Part shown: positions 11,852 through 24,607 of the stretch, in pieces
Layout of the letters: every line of letters starts with the position of its first letter
How positions within the stretch are numbered: the first letter of the stretch is position 1
Origin: Laetiporus sulphureus 93-53
Taxonomy: Eukaryota; Basidiomycota; Agaricomycetes; Polyporales; Laetiporaceae
DNA: 64,000 nucleotides
NCBI RefSeq assembly: GCF_001632365.1
Contig: NW_024468573.1
Coordinates: forward strand, 5,834 to 69,833
Direction of reading: 5' to 3'
Notes under the pieces: generated by a model
Seen by the model: only the letters and a program-made list of their open reading frames with translations
Databases searched by the model: none
Told to the model about the DNA's origin: nothing
Program-made: the position numbers and the translations under genes

Positions 11852-12950
11852 GTTTTGTCAAGATGCTTCACGGATGGAGGACGGTATGGACTTCGCGCAA
11901 GCGCGCTGCAGCCTGCTGCAGTACATGATACGGTGATTGCCGAGCGGTTTTGGCAAGTGACGAAGCTCGAAGTTCAGCGCTAGCTTCACCGGCCGCGAAT
12001 AAAGTTGAAATCCTCTATCCTCCAACGAGTTTTTTCTTTTCAACTGAGTCGATAGAGAACGGAGTTCAAGGCAAATCAGCATATCACACGTTCCACAACT
12101 GTTGTACAGCCCAACCGAGGTTGATTCTGACCGTTTCCCTATAGAATTTCCTTTCAATATATAAAGCGAATAATGCGAGATCGTCTCTATGGCAAACCGA
12201 AGATCATCTATTGTTGACCATCTCCGAGAATCAAAGGGCCAGTAAAAATGTCACTCTAAACGGGTCAATAAAAAGATTTCCGCTATTGAGACCCTCTTCA
12301 GGATGTCGGATATGCGGAAGGCTGTACTAGACAATGACTCGATGACAATGGCTCGATGAACAATGGTGACCTTGTCTCATCAGCACACTTGCAATGCGTG
12401 GCTAGGCAGAGCCAGGGCCATCGCAGTCGAGTGTGGCACCAGATGCGATGTGTGGCGCACAAAATTTTCTCTTCCGAGTCTGATGCACCCGAAAACGAGT
12501 GCGTTGGGAATGATACCAGGATGGTTACATATATACATTTGAGCGCAATGTGACCCACAAATTAATTACCAAGAGACTCGACGTTCCCAACCGCGGTCGG
12601 AGGGCGGAGGTAGCCCTATATAGATGATCCCGATGCCGGTCTGCTCTCCGGAGTTTGCTCTATTGAACTCCTCACCTCAACGTGACTGCAACATTTACAA
12701 TCACTTACACGACGACTGAGATGGCGGAATCGAAAGAGATGGTGCTGAACGACCCGGCTTTGCGGCCTAGATAGTTGTGGCCGCGCAGCAGCGCGGACGG
12801 TGACGATCTGTGACGTAGCGTGACAGAATGCGATAAGTGAACAATGGGCGTGACGTGACCATTCACCACCGCAACCACGCGGCGCAATGCGCCTGCACCT
12901 CCCCGCGTTGACATTTTACCTCCACCGCCGTCGCGTGCTGGTTGCGTAAA
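11852..12950. other. Divergent promoter region
   Basis: This 1.1 kb lies between the J-protein gene (-) and the Num1-like gene (+). A TATATAG sequence lies near 12615, about 330 bases upstream of the Num1-like ATG. Short frames such as 12298-12558 (-) show no coding support. Confidence 0.5.
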
Positions 12951-15900
12951 ATGTCCACACTCTCCGACGGCGACGACAGTGTCGACGCCCCCACCTTGTT
13001 CTATGCCTCCACCAACAACACCGCCGGACTCCGCCTACGTTTGCAGAACCTCATCGACTCCAAGGAACAGCAGATCCAGCAGGCTGGAGAACTCGGACAA
13101 CAGCTTGTGACCCAGCGCGTCGAGCTCGAGGAGCGCATGAGGCAGCTTGATCAAGAGGACTATTGGGACTCGGGGAGTGACGACGATGACGATGCCGAAG
13201 GGGGTGTGCGCGGGAGGAACTTGGACTTGGAGGATACGCTCAGCGCATGGGATGTGGAGAATGAGCGGCTTGCCACTGGGTTTGGATTAAGGGTGAGTCG
13301 TCTGCCACTTTTAAGGTCATCGAACATGCTCTCGAATCGTGGTCGGACATACACGAGTACTCTGGATCTGCGCCTGGTATACATGGGAGTCGCTCGACCA
13401 TGAATGCGAGCCTCGTGTTTGCCAGGTCCTCATTCTTGCTGGATATGTTCCGTCGGTTTGCCTCGTATCGGTCCATTCCTCCATCTTGGCGACTAGGGCT
13501 GCATCGTGGATTACTTGGGATAATGTCACAAGTATGCGCGAATAATCTAATCCATCATTGGAACTTCCCTTGCCTAACTTTATCTTCTTTTCGAACTCTC
13601 TTTGTTATCTCGATGCTCATTCCTTCAATCTTTTATATTTTCGTTTTCTTAACTTAATGGAAAGCCTCTGATGACGATCTGGCTTCCAGGACCTACCACC
13701 GGTAAATGGCGTGCATCAGCCTTATCACGAGCTCTCTCGCGACGTGGATCATTCAGACGGTATGTCGGAGAGATCCACAGCAGTATCAGGGATGTCCGCC
13801 ATGCAAGCCTCTCGTCGCGCGAGGAATGCAACACACCGTTCAGACGATGTCGGCGAGTGCAGCCTCTACTAGCATATTTCGAATCCCGTCTAATGTCTTT
13901 GCAGAGTTCGCATACGAAATCGGCACCGGTTTGCTGTCGGAGGTGCGGCGTCTGCAGAGCCTTGTTTCAGAGCGTGATGCAACAATCCGGGTCCTTACCC
14001 AAGAGAGGGATATGTCGGAAGACCTGGCGCAGACTCTGAGGGAGCAGTGGGAAAAGGCCACAGTTCAGATTGAGAAGTATAAGGATGCGAACTGGGACAT
14101 GGAAGTGAAGAGGCAAGAGTTGCAAGCACAGCTGCAGGACTCGCAGAACGCGAGAGAAAAGCTCGATGGCGAGAATAGGCGGCTCATTAAAGCTCTCACC
14201 ACGTCCCGCGAGGCCGCCGACCACCACAAAGGCGAGGCTGAGCGGCATCTAAAGGCATATCAGGACTTGAAGGCGAAGCATGAGACTGATGTGGCGCAGG
14301 CTCGAAAGAATGCGGCCAGTCTCCAGCGCGACAAGTCAGATCTCCAACAAGCTGTGGATGCCCTGAAGGTGGAGATGGCGAAGTCAAGCAGACGAATCTT
14401 CCCTCGATTTTCGCCGTCAGCTTCCGGCAATGACGGCGGTTCAGAACACCCCGCTTCAGGCAGCCAGGAAGAGGACGATGCACTCGGAAATTTGGGACGC
14501 GCAAACTCACATATCAGAAGGATCAGCGAGAGTGCGGCGTCCTACCCTGCTGAGGCGTTTGAGGACTTCCCTGAAGCATCCCCTGACCTGTCGCCCACGA
14601 AGCCGTTCCGTGCTCCCAATCACCCGAGCAATGAGATCGAGGCTCTCCAGCAACGACTCGCCCATGCACAGAGGCAGGTCAATACCCTGAAGAGTACGCT
14701 CCAACGCGAAAAAGAGCTCCGCATGGACTTTAAACGCAAGCTCGATGCGGCGAATGCCAAGATTGCGGAGGAGCAGGAGGAGGAAAACGCTGACGAGGAG
14801 GCAGAGGAGCCATCAAAGCCAAAGAGACACTTAACACCGTTCCGTGTTGGCAGGGGCCGTGGACGAGGCAGAGGCAGGGGTGGCATGACGCTCATGCAGC
14901 GGTTGGGGATGGCTTCCCACAGCCCTTCTGCAGGCAATCGCGAAGAAGAACGACCCGAAATGTCTCCACCACCTCCCGTTCCACGTCTACCACCTGTTTT
15001 CCCGCTCTCGGACGAGTCCCAAAGGCTTGACGTTCGGAGCGACGACGAAGACGAAGCAGACCCTAATGTGCCAGCTTCCCCCACGCGTTCTCATCATTCG
15101 ACTCGGACAAGCCTCGAGGGCATGGATCCGGCATTCGCGAACGTTCTTCACCGTAATAACTCCACTAGTTCCCTCGTGCACAATGCGAGTCCGCTGCGGC
15201 ACCCAGTCGCTAGGACTCGCGGACGTGGTGGCGCCTTCCGCCGGCCAAGAGGCAGCTCAATCTACCAGCGCCCACCTTCGTTCGTCTCAAAGCCGGAGGC
15301 CCTGGCTGCAGAGCTTGGCTTGGACGCCACGTGTGAGGACAGCAGCGACGAAGAGAAGGACATGGTGAATACTGCATGCCAAACTGATGATATCCCCGCA
15401 GAAGTCCCTCTGCCGGCGCCTGCACCTCCTCTGATGTCTGAAACGGGTATCCAAGTCGTCCCTGAGCCCACTCCAGTGGTCGCTACTTCTGGGATCTCCA
15501 TGCAGACGGAGATCGAGGCTGTACCGCTGCACACGGAGATGGGCGTGCAACATGAGGATCTGCTCCCTGAGCCTGTAAGGACGGAAGCCGCTGTTCAGCA
15601 CGAGTCTATGGAGCCAGTTCGGATGCTCGTGTCCAGCAGTATGAACACTGAAACGGAGGTGCCGCCTGAGCTTTTGCCAATACCAGTCACACCAGTTCTT
15701 GTTGAAGCGGAGACACAAACAGTTCTGGTGCAGCTCGCCGAGATGGATATTCAGACTGTTCCCGAGGCGATTCCAATGCCGGTGGAGAAGTTGGACATGG
15801 ACATTCAAACTCTTCCCCTTCTCCAGCCCATCACGTCTGACATGCAGACACAGACTTTGTCCCTCCCGACACCTGTCATGGCAGAGATGCAGATTCAGAC

Positions 15901-18846
15901 GTTACCACTCCCGGCTTCTGTCACCGCCGAAATGCAGATCCAAACGCTCCCGCCTGTCGTGGCAGAAATGCAGGTGCAAACGCTGTCACCGCCGGCGCCT
16001 GTCATGGTGGAGATGCAGATCCAGACGCTACCACCTCCAGTACCTGTCATGGAAGAGATCCAGATCCAGACGCTGCCACTTCCAGCACCAATCATGGCTG
16101 ATGTGCAGACTCAGACCGTACCATCCGAGGAGGTCACTGTTGTCGCTATTCCATCTCAAACGCTAGCACTTCCGGTTGCGAATGCTGAGGTGCAAGTAGA
16201 AGAATTTGACACGCCTCGTCTGCACAGCGTAGCTGTCGCATCAGCAGGCGAAGAATATTCCGGAGATTTCAGCGGTGATATCACGATACATGGGCGTCCT
16301 GTGCCACTCGTTGTGCGCGTTGGGGAGCCGAACAACGACTACGATCTCCGGACACAGACACCAGCAATCACTGAGACAGATACCGATGACTACCAAGATG
16401 CTCGGCAGAGCATGTCGTTGGCAACACCGAGCGACTCCGTCAATGACTTCCATTCTATTAGGACAGTCTCTGACAATGACTTCTCAGAAAGTGAGGACGA
16501 TAACGAGAGCATCGTGGCATCGCGACTCCCGAGCCGTCAGGGCTTGTCCGCTGTGTCTTCGACGTTCTCTGTCAATGTTGCTCCTCGAGCCACGTCAACT
16601 CCTATCCCGCTGGCACCCACATATGAGTCGATAGGAGTCGAGACTGAAGCTATCGATGAGTTTACACCTCAGCCACTTCCAGAAGAGCCTTCATTGCCAG
16701 AGCCGGGGCCTGTGTTCGAGCCAAAACCGGAGTTCAAGGAGATGTCTATCCAGACAGACGAGTGGATCCCTCCCGCGCCTGTTGTTCCTGTCGTGTCTCC
16801 TGTTTCCGCACCCGTTACTGCCCCTCCTACTCCATCACTCGGTCCACTTCCAAGCCTTTACCGTGTCGGCGCCAATTCCCAACATTTCCAGTTTATACCT
16901 CCCCCATCTCCTGCAGGTCCTTCCACTTCTTTTGTGCCTGCTATCGTCGCTCCTTCTCCTTCGCCAAGCTCTACTATCAGAGATCCCAATGCCACACTCC
17001 TTGCCCGTCCTCGCACCTCTCATTCAGATCGAAGACAGTCCATGGAATCATCTCTGTCATACGTTGTTGACGAGCTCGGTGTACGCACTCGTCCACAGGC
17101 GACTGCAGTTGACAAGTCTCGTCCGCCAACAATTGCGCTGCCACCACCACCACGCGCCCCTCCTCCGTCAAACAGTATGCCCCCACCATCTACAATACCA
17201 GACAGGCGGATTTTGCAAGATATACCTCCTCCGCGTCCATCTTCGCCTCCTCCGGCCGAGCTCATCCAACGCGCTACTTCCCCTATCATCGGAAGTGTTC
17301 TGTCGCTCCCTGGAGGAAGGCCTCTAAGCATCAGACTACATGGCTCCACGCCATCGTCACAAGTGCGTGAGCTGCCGTCCACGGGCAGCTTCAGGTCAGC
17401 AGCGAACACTCTGGATCGTGCGCCTATGAGCTCCGCTGCTTCCGCGATAGCATCCAGTGTCCGGGAGAGAGCCCGTCGAGAATTGTCCTCCGCATCTATA
17501 AATTCTGCAAGGCACAGCCTGGGTTCTCAACGTTCCTCAATATCATCTGATACTCATGCGCTCCCGCGACAAACTCAGAGACCCGGCGATTTGGCTATGG
17601 TACCGGGACGCTCGGGAGACATGTTGTCTCGTGCCGCAACGAACGGCTCGACCGAACCCATTATTCATGCGATTACGCAAACTATGATTGGCGAATTCTT
17701 CTACAAGTACACTCGTCGGACGCTCGGAAGAGGTCCTGGCAGCAGCAGGCATCGACGTTATGTCTGGATCCACCCGTATACGAGGACGTTGTATTGGAGT
17801 ACAGGTGATCCCAGCTCGGCCACCGTGAACGAAGCCACCTCCAAAAGCAGTACGTGGCTGTGGTTTGCTGACATTTGTCTGACGAAGGTTGACTGACCCG
17901 GTAACATGTGCAGCGTTCATCGAAAGTGTTCGATCTGTGCTCGATCCCAACCCCATGCCACCTGGTCTCTACCAGTACAGTCTTATAATCACCACGCCGC
18001 ATCGCGAGCTGAAATTCACTGCATCCACAAAAGAGAGGCACGAACTCTGGCTGAGTGTGAGTATATATATTTCAGTCGTTCGAGTCCATTCTGACCCCCC
18101 ATTGTTCATATCAGGCATTAAGCTACCTGATTGCACGGTCGAACCCAGCGCCGCCCGTCGCGTCGTCATCAAGTGACCCGCCGCCGGCCCCCTTGAGTCC
18201 CATGTCTATGGATCAGGAGCTGCCGGATGATGAGAGCCAGCCACATCTTCTCGTTCAGGCCAGTCCGAATAGTCAGCGCAGCACGCGAACGAATAGGACA
18301 GATGCCAGCGTGGATTCGTACAATACCCCTCGTGGCCCGCGCAGCCATTCGCAGATGTCGTTCAGGGGCTCCATGGGCAGGCTTTCGGGCACACCAGCTG
18401 CGGAGTACCTTCGTTGGGCTGAGCAGGAAGACTTGCAGAGCTCAACAAGAGAGCATGACCCAACGTCTGGTCAAGATGACGAGGAACTCGACTTCGAGCT
18501 CCACAATGATACGCATTCTGATGGTGGTTTTGAGGGCTTGGAGAACGTTCGTGCATGCTGTGACGGCCGACATACAGTGGGTCGCGCCGGGATGCCAAGT
18601 CACACTCACCATCATCACCACCACCACCAGGAGCAAGAGACTCGAGCAGATTCCTCCCGTGCTCGCGACCAGCACCTCCACCCTGCGATCCTCGACTCAG
18701 CTCGGCCAGCGAGCCCTTCCTGGTCGTTCCGTTCCCGTACGAGCAGCTCGGTCGCCCAGGATGGATCTGGCTTCCTGTCGCGGTTCGGCACCAAGAGATC
18801 CACGAGACACCTGGCGGGTATATCTTCTAGCAGCGCGCATGACTAG
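12951..18846 (+). CDS. Num1/ApsA/Mcp5-like cortical anchor protein with C-terminal PH domain
   Basis: The first exon is 12951-13292 (114 codons, ending at GTGAGT); the main exon runs from about 13905 to 17849, followed by 17914-18056 and 18115-18846. The coding path between 13293 and 13905 is uncertain: GAC at 13690 opens a coding-like frame (DLPPVNGVHQPYHEL) and a second frame takes over near 13844. The N-terminus has a coiled coil (SKEQQIQQAGELGQQL), and 13905-14400 encodes a long coiled coil (FAYEIGTGLLSEVRRLQ). The middle is Pro/Ser-rich with about 15 QT motifs. The C-terminus is the Num1-type PH domain: GEFFYKYTRR, RRYVWIHPYTRTLYW, then HELWLSALSYLIAR. Family members bind membrane lipid at the cortex and anchor dynein for nuclear movement. 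A poly-His run (about 18608-18628) lies near the end. Confidence 0.85.
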
Positions 18847-20675
18847 TAGTAGAGTTTATTAATCCCCCATTGTAATCGCATCGGAATGCCGGAACGTCTT
18901 GCTTTCTTCACCTAGCTGAAACCCCTACATTCTTTTAGTATCGCATTTTGTCCATGGTCCATTAATCGTTTGTCTAGCTACTAGTGAATTGCATGTATCC
19001 AATTATCTTATATTTGTGCGAATACGCGACATGAATATGGTCGTTCTCTTCTATCTAATGGATATATATACGTTCAACGGGATTATGTAGTGGATAGTGG
19101 AAGCGGAGCAAACAAGCGCTCGTGCAGGAATCTGCAATTTTACTTGAAATTGCTCCTCGTCGTGAGCCTCGCACCTCAGGCACATTGGGCATTCCTAGTG
19201 TCTCCTATATCCTTGCTGGATCTCCATCAAACAATGAATGACAGTCGGGGACTCCAGACAACAACACATCCGCTGCATAGCTGCTGCTGGTACAACGGTA
19301 TGTTGATCCTTCCCGCATCTGATTGCTCTATATGCGTATGATGCATCTCTCGGAGTTCCGTTTTTCTTTCCTGAAGTATATTCACAAGAGAAGTCCAAAA
19401 CTCAGGTGTGCACTCAATGGCTAGCGACTTGGCTATCCTACTGTTTCGCAACGCCGCTGAGCACGGGTCGATGCCACGAGCGGGGCGGTAAATTATGATT
19501 CAGGACTAAGCCACGCGATCGTCGGGAACGGATAAACGCACCTCACCCAGATATTGAGGGACTTAAGATGAGGCGGGCGGGCCGTCCCAGCTATCGCTCA
19601 GGAGCAGTGGAGCTCATCCGTCGGCGCGGTATCATGAAGCACAACAGTGGCAGAGGCTCTAATGGGACAGAAAACAGTCGAGCCACGGCCAGTCGTACGA
19701 GGCCTCTCGATTTCGATGCAAGGAAGATCCTTGAACGTCATGGGAGTGCGATTCGCGCACTGTCGACGGTTTGTCAGTACGTACTGTGGTATGCATAATC
19801 TGCCTGGCGCTGAGCAAACGGATCAGGCTGTACAGCGTTCACTGGCAGTTTTGCGTCGGTCCATGCTAGCTGCCCGCTTCTCGCACAGCTTGAACGAGAA
19901 TGACAGATTCCTTCATCCGAAATCTTTGATCACAATTGGAAGTCTTACAACGTCGTTCCTGATCTACGTATCTTCGGTCCTTGCCAGGCCAGGTGGATTG
20001 TCACTCAGATCCATCTACTAATTGCCTCGCCCTATCTACGAAGACCTCGACGTCAAGAGATGTTCCAGTTCCAGCCTAACCATTAGCAAGGCATGTGCTT
20101 CGCACTCATTAGCTCCCCGTATGCAGATCGACTTGTTTCAGGCATTTCAATGAACCCCCGGTGCCGACCTGATTACCTCTCCGCACCCCTATGGAGACTT
20201 CAAGATAGCTCGTGGATGAAATCATGCTATATATAGGCTCGTTCGCGGGCGATTATCTCTCGCGTCTGCATATTGGCAAACCTTCGTACGTGCCGGCTGT
20301 AAGATTCAAATTGTGAATGCATAGATACCGCTTTCACACTCACTCAATCCATGTCAATCGACCCGTTTATGTCTAGCATGTCTAGCTGCGATCATCAGGA
20401 CACTTTCCCACATGCAAGGGCGGCTTCGACGCTGATCCGGTGACTCGCAGGTGCCTCGGGCCTGATAGGCGTATGAAGGTATGGCTGCTCTAAAGATTTA
20501 CCTACTTATCGGTGCGCCGTTATCACAACGGGACCCCTGGCGATGGAGCGGACCTGACTTTATTGGTCACGCGGTCCTCCGCGTCTTTGTGTAGTCGCCG
20601 CATTCATGAACCCATAAAGCGGACTATCGTGCCTGTAGAAGCCAGGTCGAACTGCCCGCCCTGCACTGCAGCACG
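18847..20675. other. Intergenic, no confident gene
   Basis: This covers the 3' UTR of the Num1-like gene and the upstream region of the permease. A TATATATAG sequence lies near 20228. Overlapping frames at 19568-20021 lack recognisable motifs or usable splice sites. Confidence 0.5.
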
Positions 20676-22657
20676 ATGCACTCCATCAACATCGTTCGAC
20701 CCATCCGGAACTGGGCCCATAGGCTTCGTGGGGCGTTCACCTCAAAGGAGGCCTTCCTTGCGTACATCCATACCGAAGGCAATGCGCACCAGCGCCACAC
20801 GTGGACGAACGAGGACCTGAAGCCGTCTCCACCGTCCATGGTAAACTGGAAGTGGTACAATTTCTGTATCTTCTGGTTTGGTATGGGGTTCGGCAACTGG
20901 TGTGTCCGTTAATGTCTACCGCGCATTTCGCTGTCGTACTCATGCATACACGCAGGACACTTGGGTCAAGTCTGGTGGACAACGGTCTGTCATGGTGGGA
21001 AGCCACGATCGCTATCTGGATCGCTGCATTCGTCTCGGGTGCCTGCATGGCCCTCAATTCGCGCGCTGCAGCCAATTATCACGTCGGCTACCCAGTCATC
21101 TTGCGTACATGCTTTGGTATGTACGGCCACTACTGGCCGGTTCTTGCCCGCGGTGTCTGTGCGTGCCTCTGGGTATCCGTCATCAGTACGTATTCAGTCC
21201 ACCTTGCTCGAGCTATCATCTGACGCCCGCGCGTAGCCTTCGAGGGCGGCGCGTTCATCTCGACGATGCTGCACTGCGTCGTCGGTCACCGCTGGAAGAA
21301 CCTCCCAACGCAGTTCCCCGCCTCGGTGGGCACGACGGTCCAGCGTTTCGCAGGCTTCGTGATCTTCTGGGCGATCGTGCTGCCGTTCTGCTCACTCCGC
21401 CCGACGCGACTCAAATGGCTCTACAACTTCAAGGCGTGGGTGCTACCGCCATCGGTGATGGGCCTCCTCATCTACTGCCTCGTGCAGAGCAAGGGCAGGC
21501 TCGCGTCAACCGCAGCGCTCGCAGGCGAGTCGGCCTCGACACTGCCAAAGGGGTCCACTCTTGCTTGGTTGTTCGTCAGCTCGGTTAACTCGTGCATGGG
21601 GAATTGGGTATGCCATATGGTATCGTTTGGGCCTCGCATTCGGCTGACTAGGACACATGTAGTCGACATTTATTGCCAATATGCCTGACTTTGCGCGGTA
21701 CTCGGACAACCCGAACGCCGTTCTGTGGACGCATGTTCTATTTGTGCCATTCCCTGCTGCACTTGTAAGTGATCTTTGAATATTCATATGTGACCGTTCT
21801 TCAAATGGACATCGTCTTAGGGTGGTATGATTGGCGTCTTCGGTACAGCCGCGCTTCAGCACGCATGGGGGGAGACCATCTGGAACCAGTGGGACGTGTA
21901 CGACGCAATGCTGGCGCACAACTTTTCCGGCGGGATGCGCTTTTTCGTCTTCCTGCTGGCCTTCTCCTCTGGGCTGTTCAATTTCGGCGCGCTCATCGGC
22001 GCAAACCTGCTCCCGTTCTCGAGCGACATCACTGCGCTCTTTCCCCGGTACTTCAATATCCCACGCGGAATGTGGTTCTGCGGCACGATCGCGCTCGCGC
22101 TGCAGCCGTGGAAGATCCTCGCGTCGTCGCAGGGCTTCCTCGCGTTCCTCGACGGGTACGGCATCTTCATGGGGCCCACGGCGGCGATCATGATCACGGA
22201 CTACTGGATCGTGCGCAAGGGCAACATCCGCATCATGGAAGCGTATTCGTCCAAACGCGGCGCGACGTACATGTACTGGCACGGCGTGAACCTGAACGCG
22301 GCGTTTGCGTACCTGTGCGGAATGATGGTGCCTTTCGTCGGGTTCGTCGGGACATTCGGCGTGAGCGTACCGGAGGCGGCGACGAAGCTGGACAAGATCG
22401 GGTGGTATTTGAGCGCGGCGATCGCGGGCGTGGTGTATGTTGGCATGTGCAGGATCCGCCCGCTGGCGAATGTCGACCGTGATTTGCCGCGGGAGCAGCT
22501 CGCACGCGAGTTCGCACGCCAGCGCGAGATGGAGGTCGAGGAGGTGACGGGCAGCGTGGACGGCGTAGAGGAGAAAGAGATAGACGTCGAGGAGGAGGAT
22601 GGCAAGAAGGCGGACGCATACGTTGTCTCATACTCGCCTACGATGGAACAGGTCTGA
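20676..22657 (+). CDS. NCS1-family permease (uracil/uridine/allantoin type), 587 aa
   Basis: Five exons: 20676-20899, 20956-21185, 21237-21607, 21663-21764 and 21821-22657. All introns are 51-56 nt, and every junction keeps frame. The N-terminus shows the Fur4-like block TWTNEDLKPSPP followed by WKWYNFCIFWFGMGFGNW. Further family blocks are YPVILRTCFGMYGHYWPV, SCMGNWSTFIANMPDFARY and ITDYWIVRKGNI. About 12 hydrophobic segments are visible, and the C-terminal 60 residues are acidic and cytosolic. NCS1 proteins import uracil, uridine, allantoin, purines or thiamine by cation symport at the plasma membrane. The overall look is nearest to Fur4/Dal4, but the substrate cannot be fixed from sequence. 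No neighbouring pyrimidine gene supports a pathway. Confidence 0.9.
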
Positions 22658-23611
22658 TTGCGATGACTAGTCATTTGTTGGCTGTGTCTGAGTTAATTCT
22701 CGGCAGAATATACATACAAAAGTTCTGTATTTTCTAGACTTGCACTCACACGAAGTATCGTGATGTACTAGGGTATCGTAGCGAAAACATACGACCAACC
22801 AACGTCAACGTACTCTGCTGTCCACCATCTCTTGCAATATTAGCTACGGGATCGGTGCCATCTCAATGGTCTGGCGCACATAAGAATCAAGCGCGTCCTT
22901 CTCCTTAGTATTGTCTACGGCGAGTGGCTTCATTTCGGACCTGGTATTCATCGGACCTGGTATTCAATAGCTATGGAAAGTTATAACGTTTTCTCTCGCG
23001 ATGGACATGGATTCTTTTCGAAAGCTGTAAATCATGCTTTCATGTCTGGCGCATGTATAAAAGGTGCCCTCCCTCCTTTGAATACAGCTCCAGACGTCCC
23101 TGCATTCGAGCCTTTCTCTGCATGTTTGGAGACGACAATGTCAGTCGTCCACTGCGCTCGTTCCAAGCGATCATCGCTGGTTCATGAAGTGCCATGCCTA
23201 CTAATGTGTGATTCTTTCCAATTTGCGGCTGCATTTCAATTGAAAAGTCTGCAAGTGACATACTCATCGACGCCTCTCGAAGAACCCTGTACAGCTGAGC
23301 AGAAGCGACGCTGCATGCGCTCCAATACGCGGCCTTTGAGATTGTCACATATATTGTGTAGCTTTCGATAACTTCAGCTGCTGGCTAGAAGCGTGTTTCT
23401 ATTTCGCCGCGAATAGTGATAATAACAGTCAACGCAAATGTGCGAGACGCGGAAGATACGACACTCACACCGCAGACAGGATAGTGGGCACAACTACCCA
23501 ACTACCTTTTGTCGGATGGGTCAGATAATGCTAATGCTCGGAACATGCCCGTTTGCAAGCAACACAACCTCGAGAGGTATAAAATGAACCGCCGGTAGTG
23601 TAGCAGTGTCA
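22658..23611. other. Convergent spacer, no supported gene
   Basis: This lies between the permease (+) and the CFA20 gene (-), tail to tail. A 102-codon minus frame (23040-23348) has no motif and a poor start context, so it was not called. Confidence 0.5.
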
Positions 23612-24607
23612 TCAATCAACAGCGTAAAGTTCGAACTCCCAAGGCACCTGCTGTCTAGGCCCTCCTTCACTGAACCATACTCTTCGCAGTCTGCAGGTGG
23701 CGTACACCTTGACGTACGAAACATGTGAGTACGTCCCGCTGGGTACTGGAACGCGGCTCCTGTTAGAAGCGGGATCATCCCTCGTGTGAGATAAATGGCT
23801 GTCGGTATTCCGCTCATTCTCGTCTCGGGCGTTCGTAAGCGAGGCAGAAGAGAAGTGCGGGAGGAGGGAAGGGAGGTTCAGTGAGATCGTGCTCCATGAC
23901 GTCAGCGGGTGAGATGATGGTGGGGGAAAGGCAAGAGGGAGGTGAAGCAAAGGAGGACTGCTCAGTTTGAGATGAGGGTCCTTCTGCGAGTAAGCAATCA
24001 GTGACCACTGTAGAGATCACAAAAGTACGAGCAAAATATATCTCCAGACGTACTCTCAAACCACGCAATACCGTTATCGTCATGTCAGTGCGAGATTCAA
24101 GGCCTAAGGATACAGAACCGTGGAGCAGAAAGAAAATTACAGCACCTGGAATGTAGAGCACCGCACAATCCCTTCCCTCCCAGACTGGTCGACAATCCCC
24201 ACTTCAAAGGACCATTCTCTTCCTAGGGTCCGAACCTGAAGATGAATCCATGGATGCTGCATGCCCAAATCCCCGTTACGGCCATGCGCCGCCCGCCCAG
24301 TGCCCGTCCAGCCCGCCGGCGGACATCGTATGTACGTCGTTTTCAAAGTAGGCGACTGTATGTGCAAGACAGTCTGATCGAGCGCGTAATCTGGCGCGAC
24401 AGTCTTGTCCTCGTCTGTTCCGTGTGCGAGCGATATGAGAGAAGCTGGAGGCGGCGGTGCGGGCTGCGACGTTGAGTCTTTCATGAGACAAATGAAGGAG
24501 TCTGACGGTAAGGACACGTCCGTGTGTGTGGAGAACAAGTCTAACGGTGAGCTGCCCGTAGATGAGAACAGCGACACGATGCTAGGCTGCACAGCGGCAG
24601 AGAACAT
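23612..24607 (-). CDS. CFA20-domain protein (CFAP20/Bug22-like fold), 277 aa
   Basis: Exons are 24607-24146 and 23983-23612 on the minus strand, joined across a 162-nt intron (GTGCTG...TCGCAG) that is long for this window. The start is MFSAAVQPSIVSLFSS. CFA20-type blocks are DKTVAPDYALDQTVLHIQSP, HPWIHLQVRTLGREWSFEVG, IVRCSTFQ, PLTSWSTISLNLPS and, near the end, YVKVYATCRLRRVWFSE followed by WEFELY. Cilia-associated CFAP20 has the same strand order, including TCRLRR for its HANCRIRR. The N-terminal 50 residues and an insertion before PVPSGTYS are extra to CFAP20. The role in a non-ciliated fungus is unknown. The first 287 nt of coding sequence recur as a pseudogene at 34923-35200. Confidence 0.8.

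Noticed and set aside
15287..16166. Long ORFs in other frames inside the Num1-like gene (15287-15808 minus, 15699-16166 plus)
   Set aside because: They arise from the repeated CAGAT/CAGAC units encoding the QT motifs and carry no independent start or motif.
23040..23348. 102-codon minus-strand ORF between the permease and CFA20 genes
   Set aside because: It has no motif, weak start context and no spliced extension, and it lies in a convergent 3' spacer.
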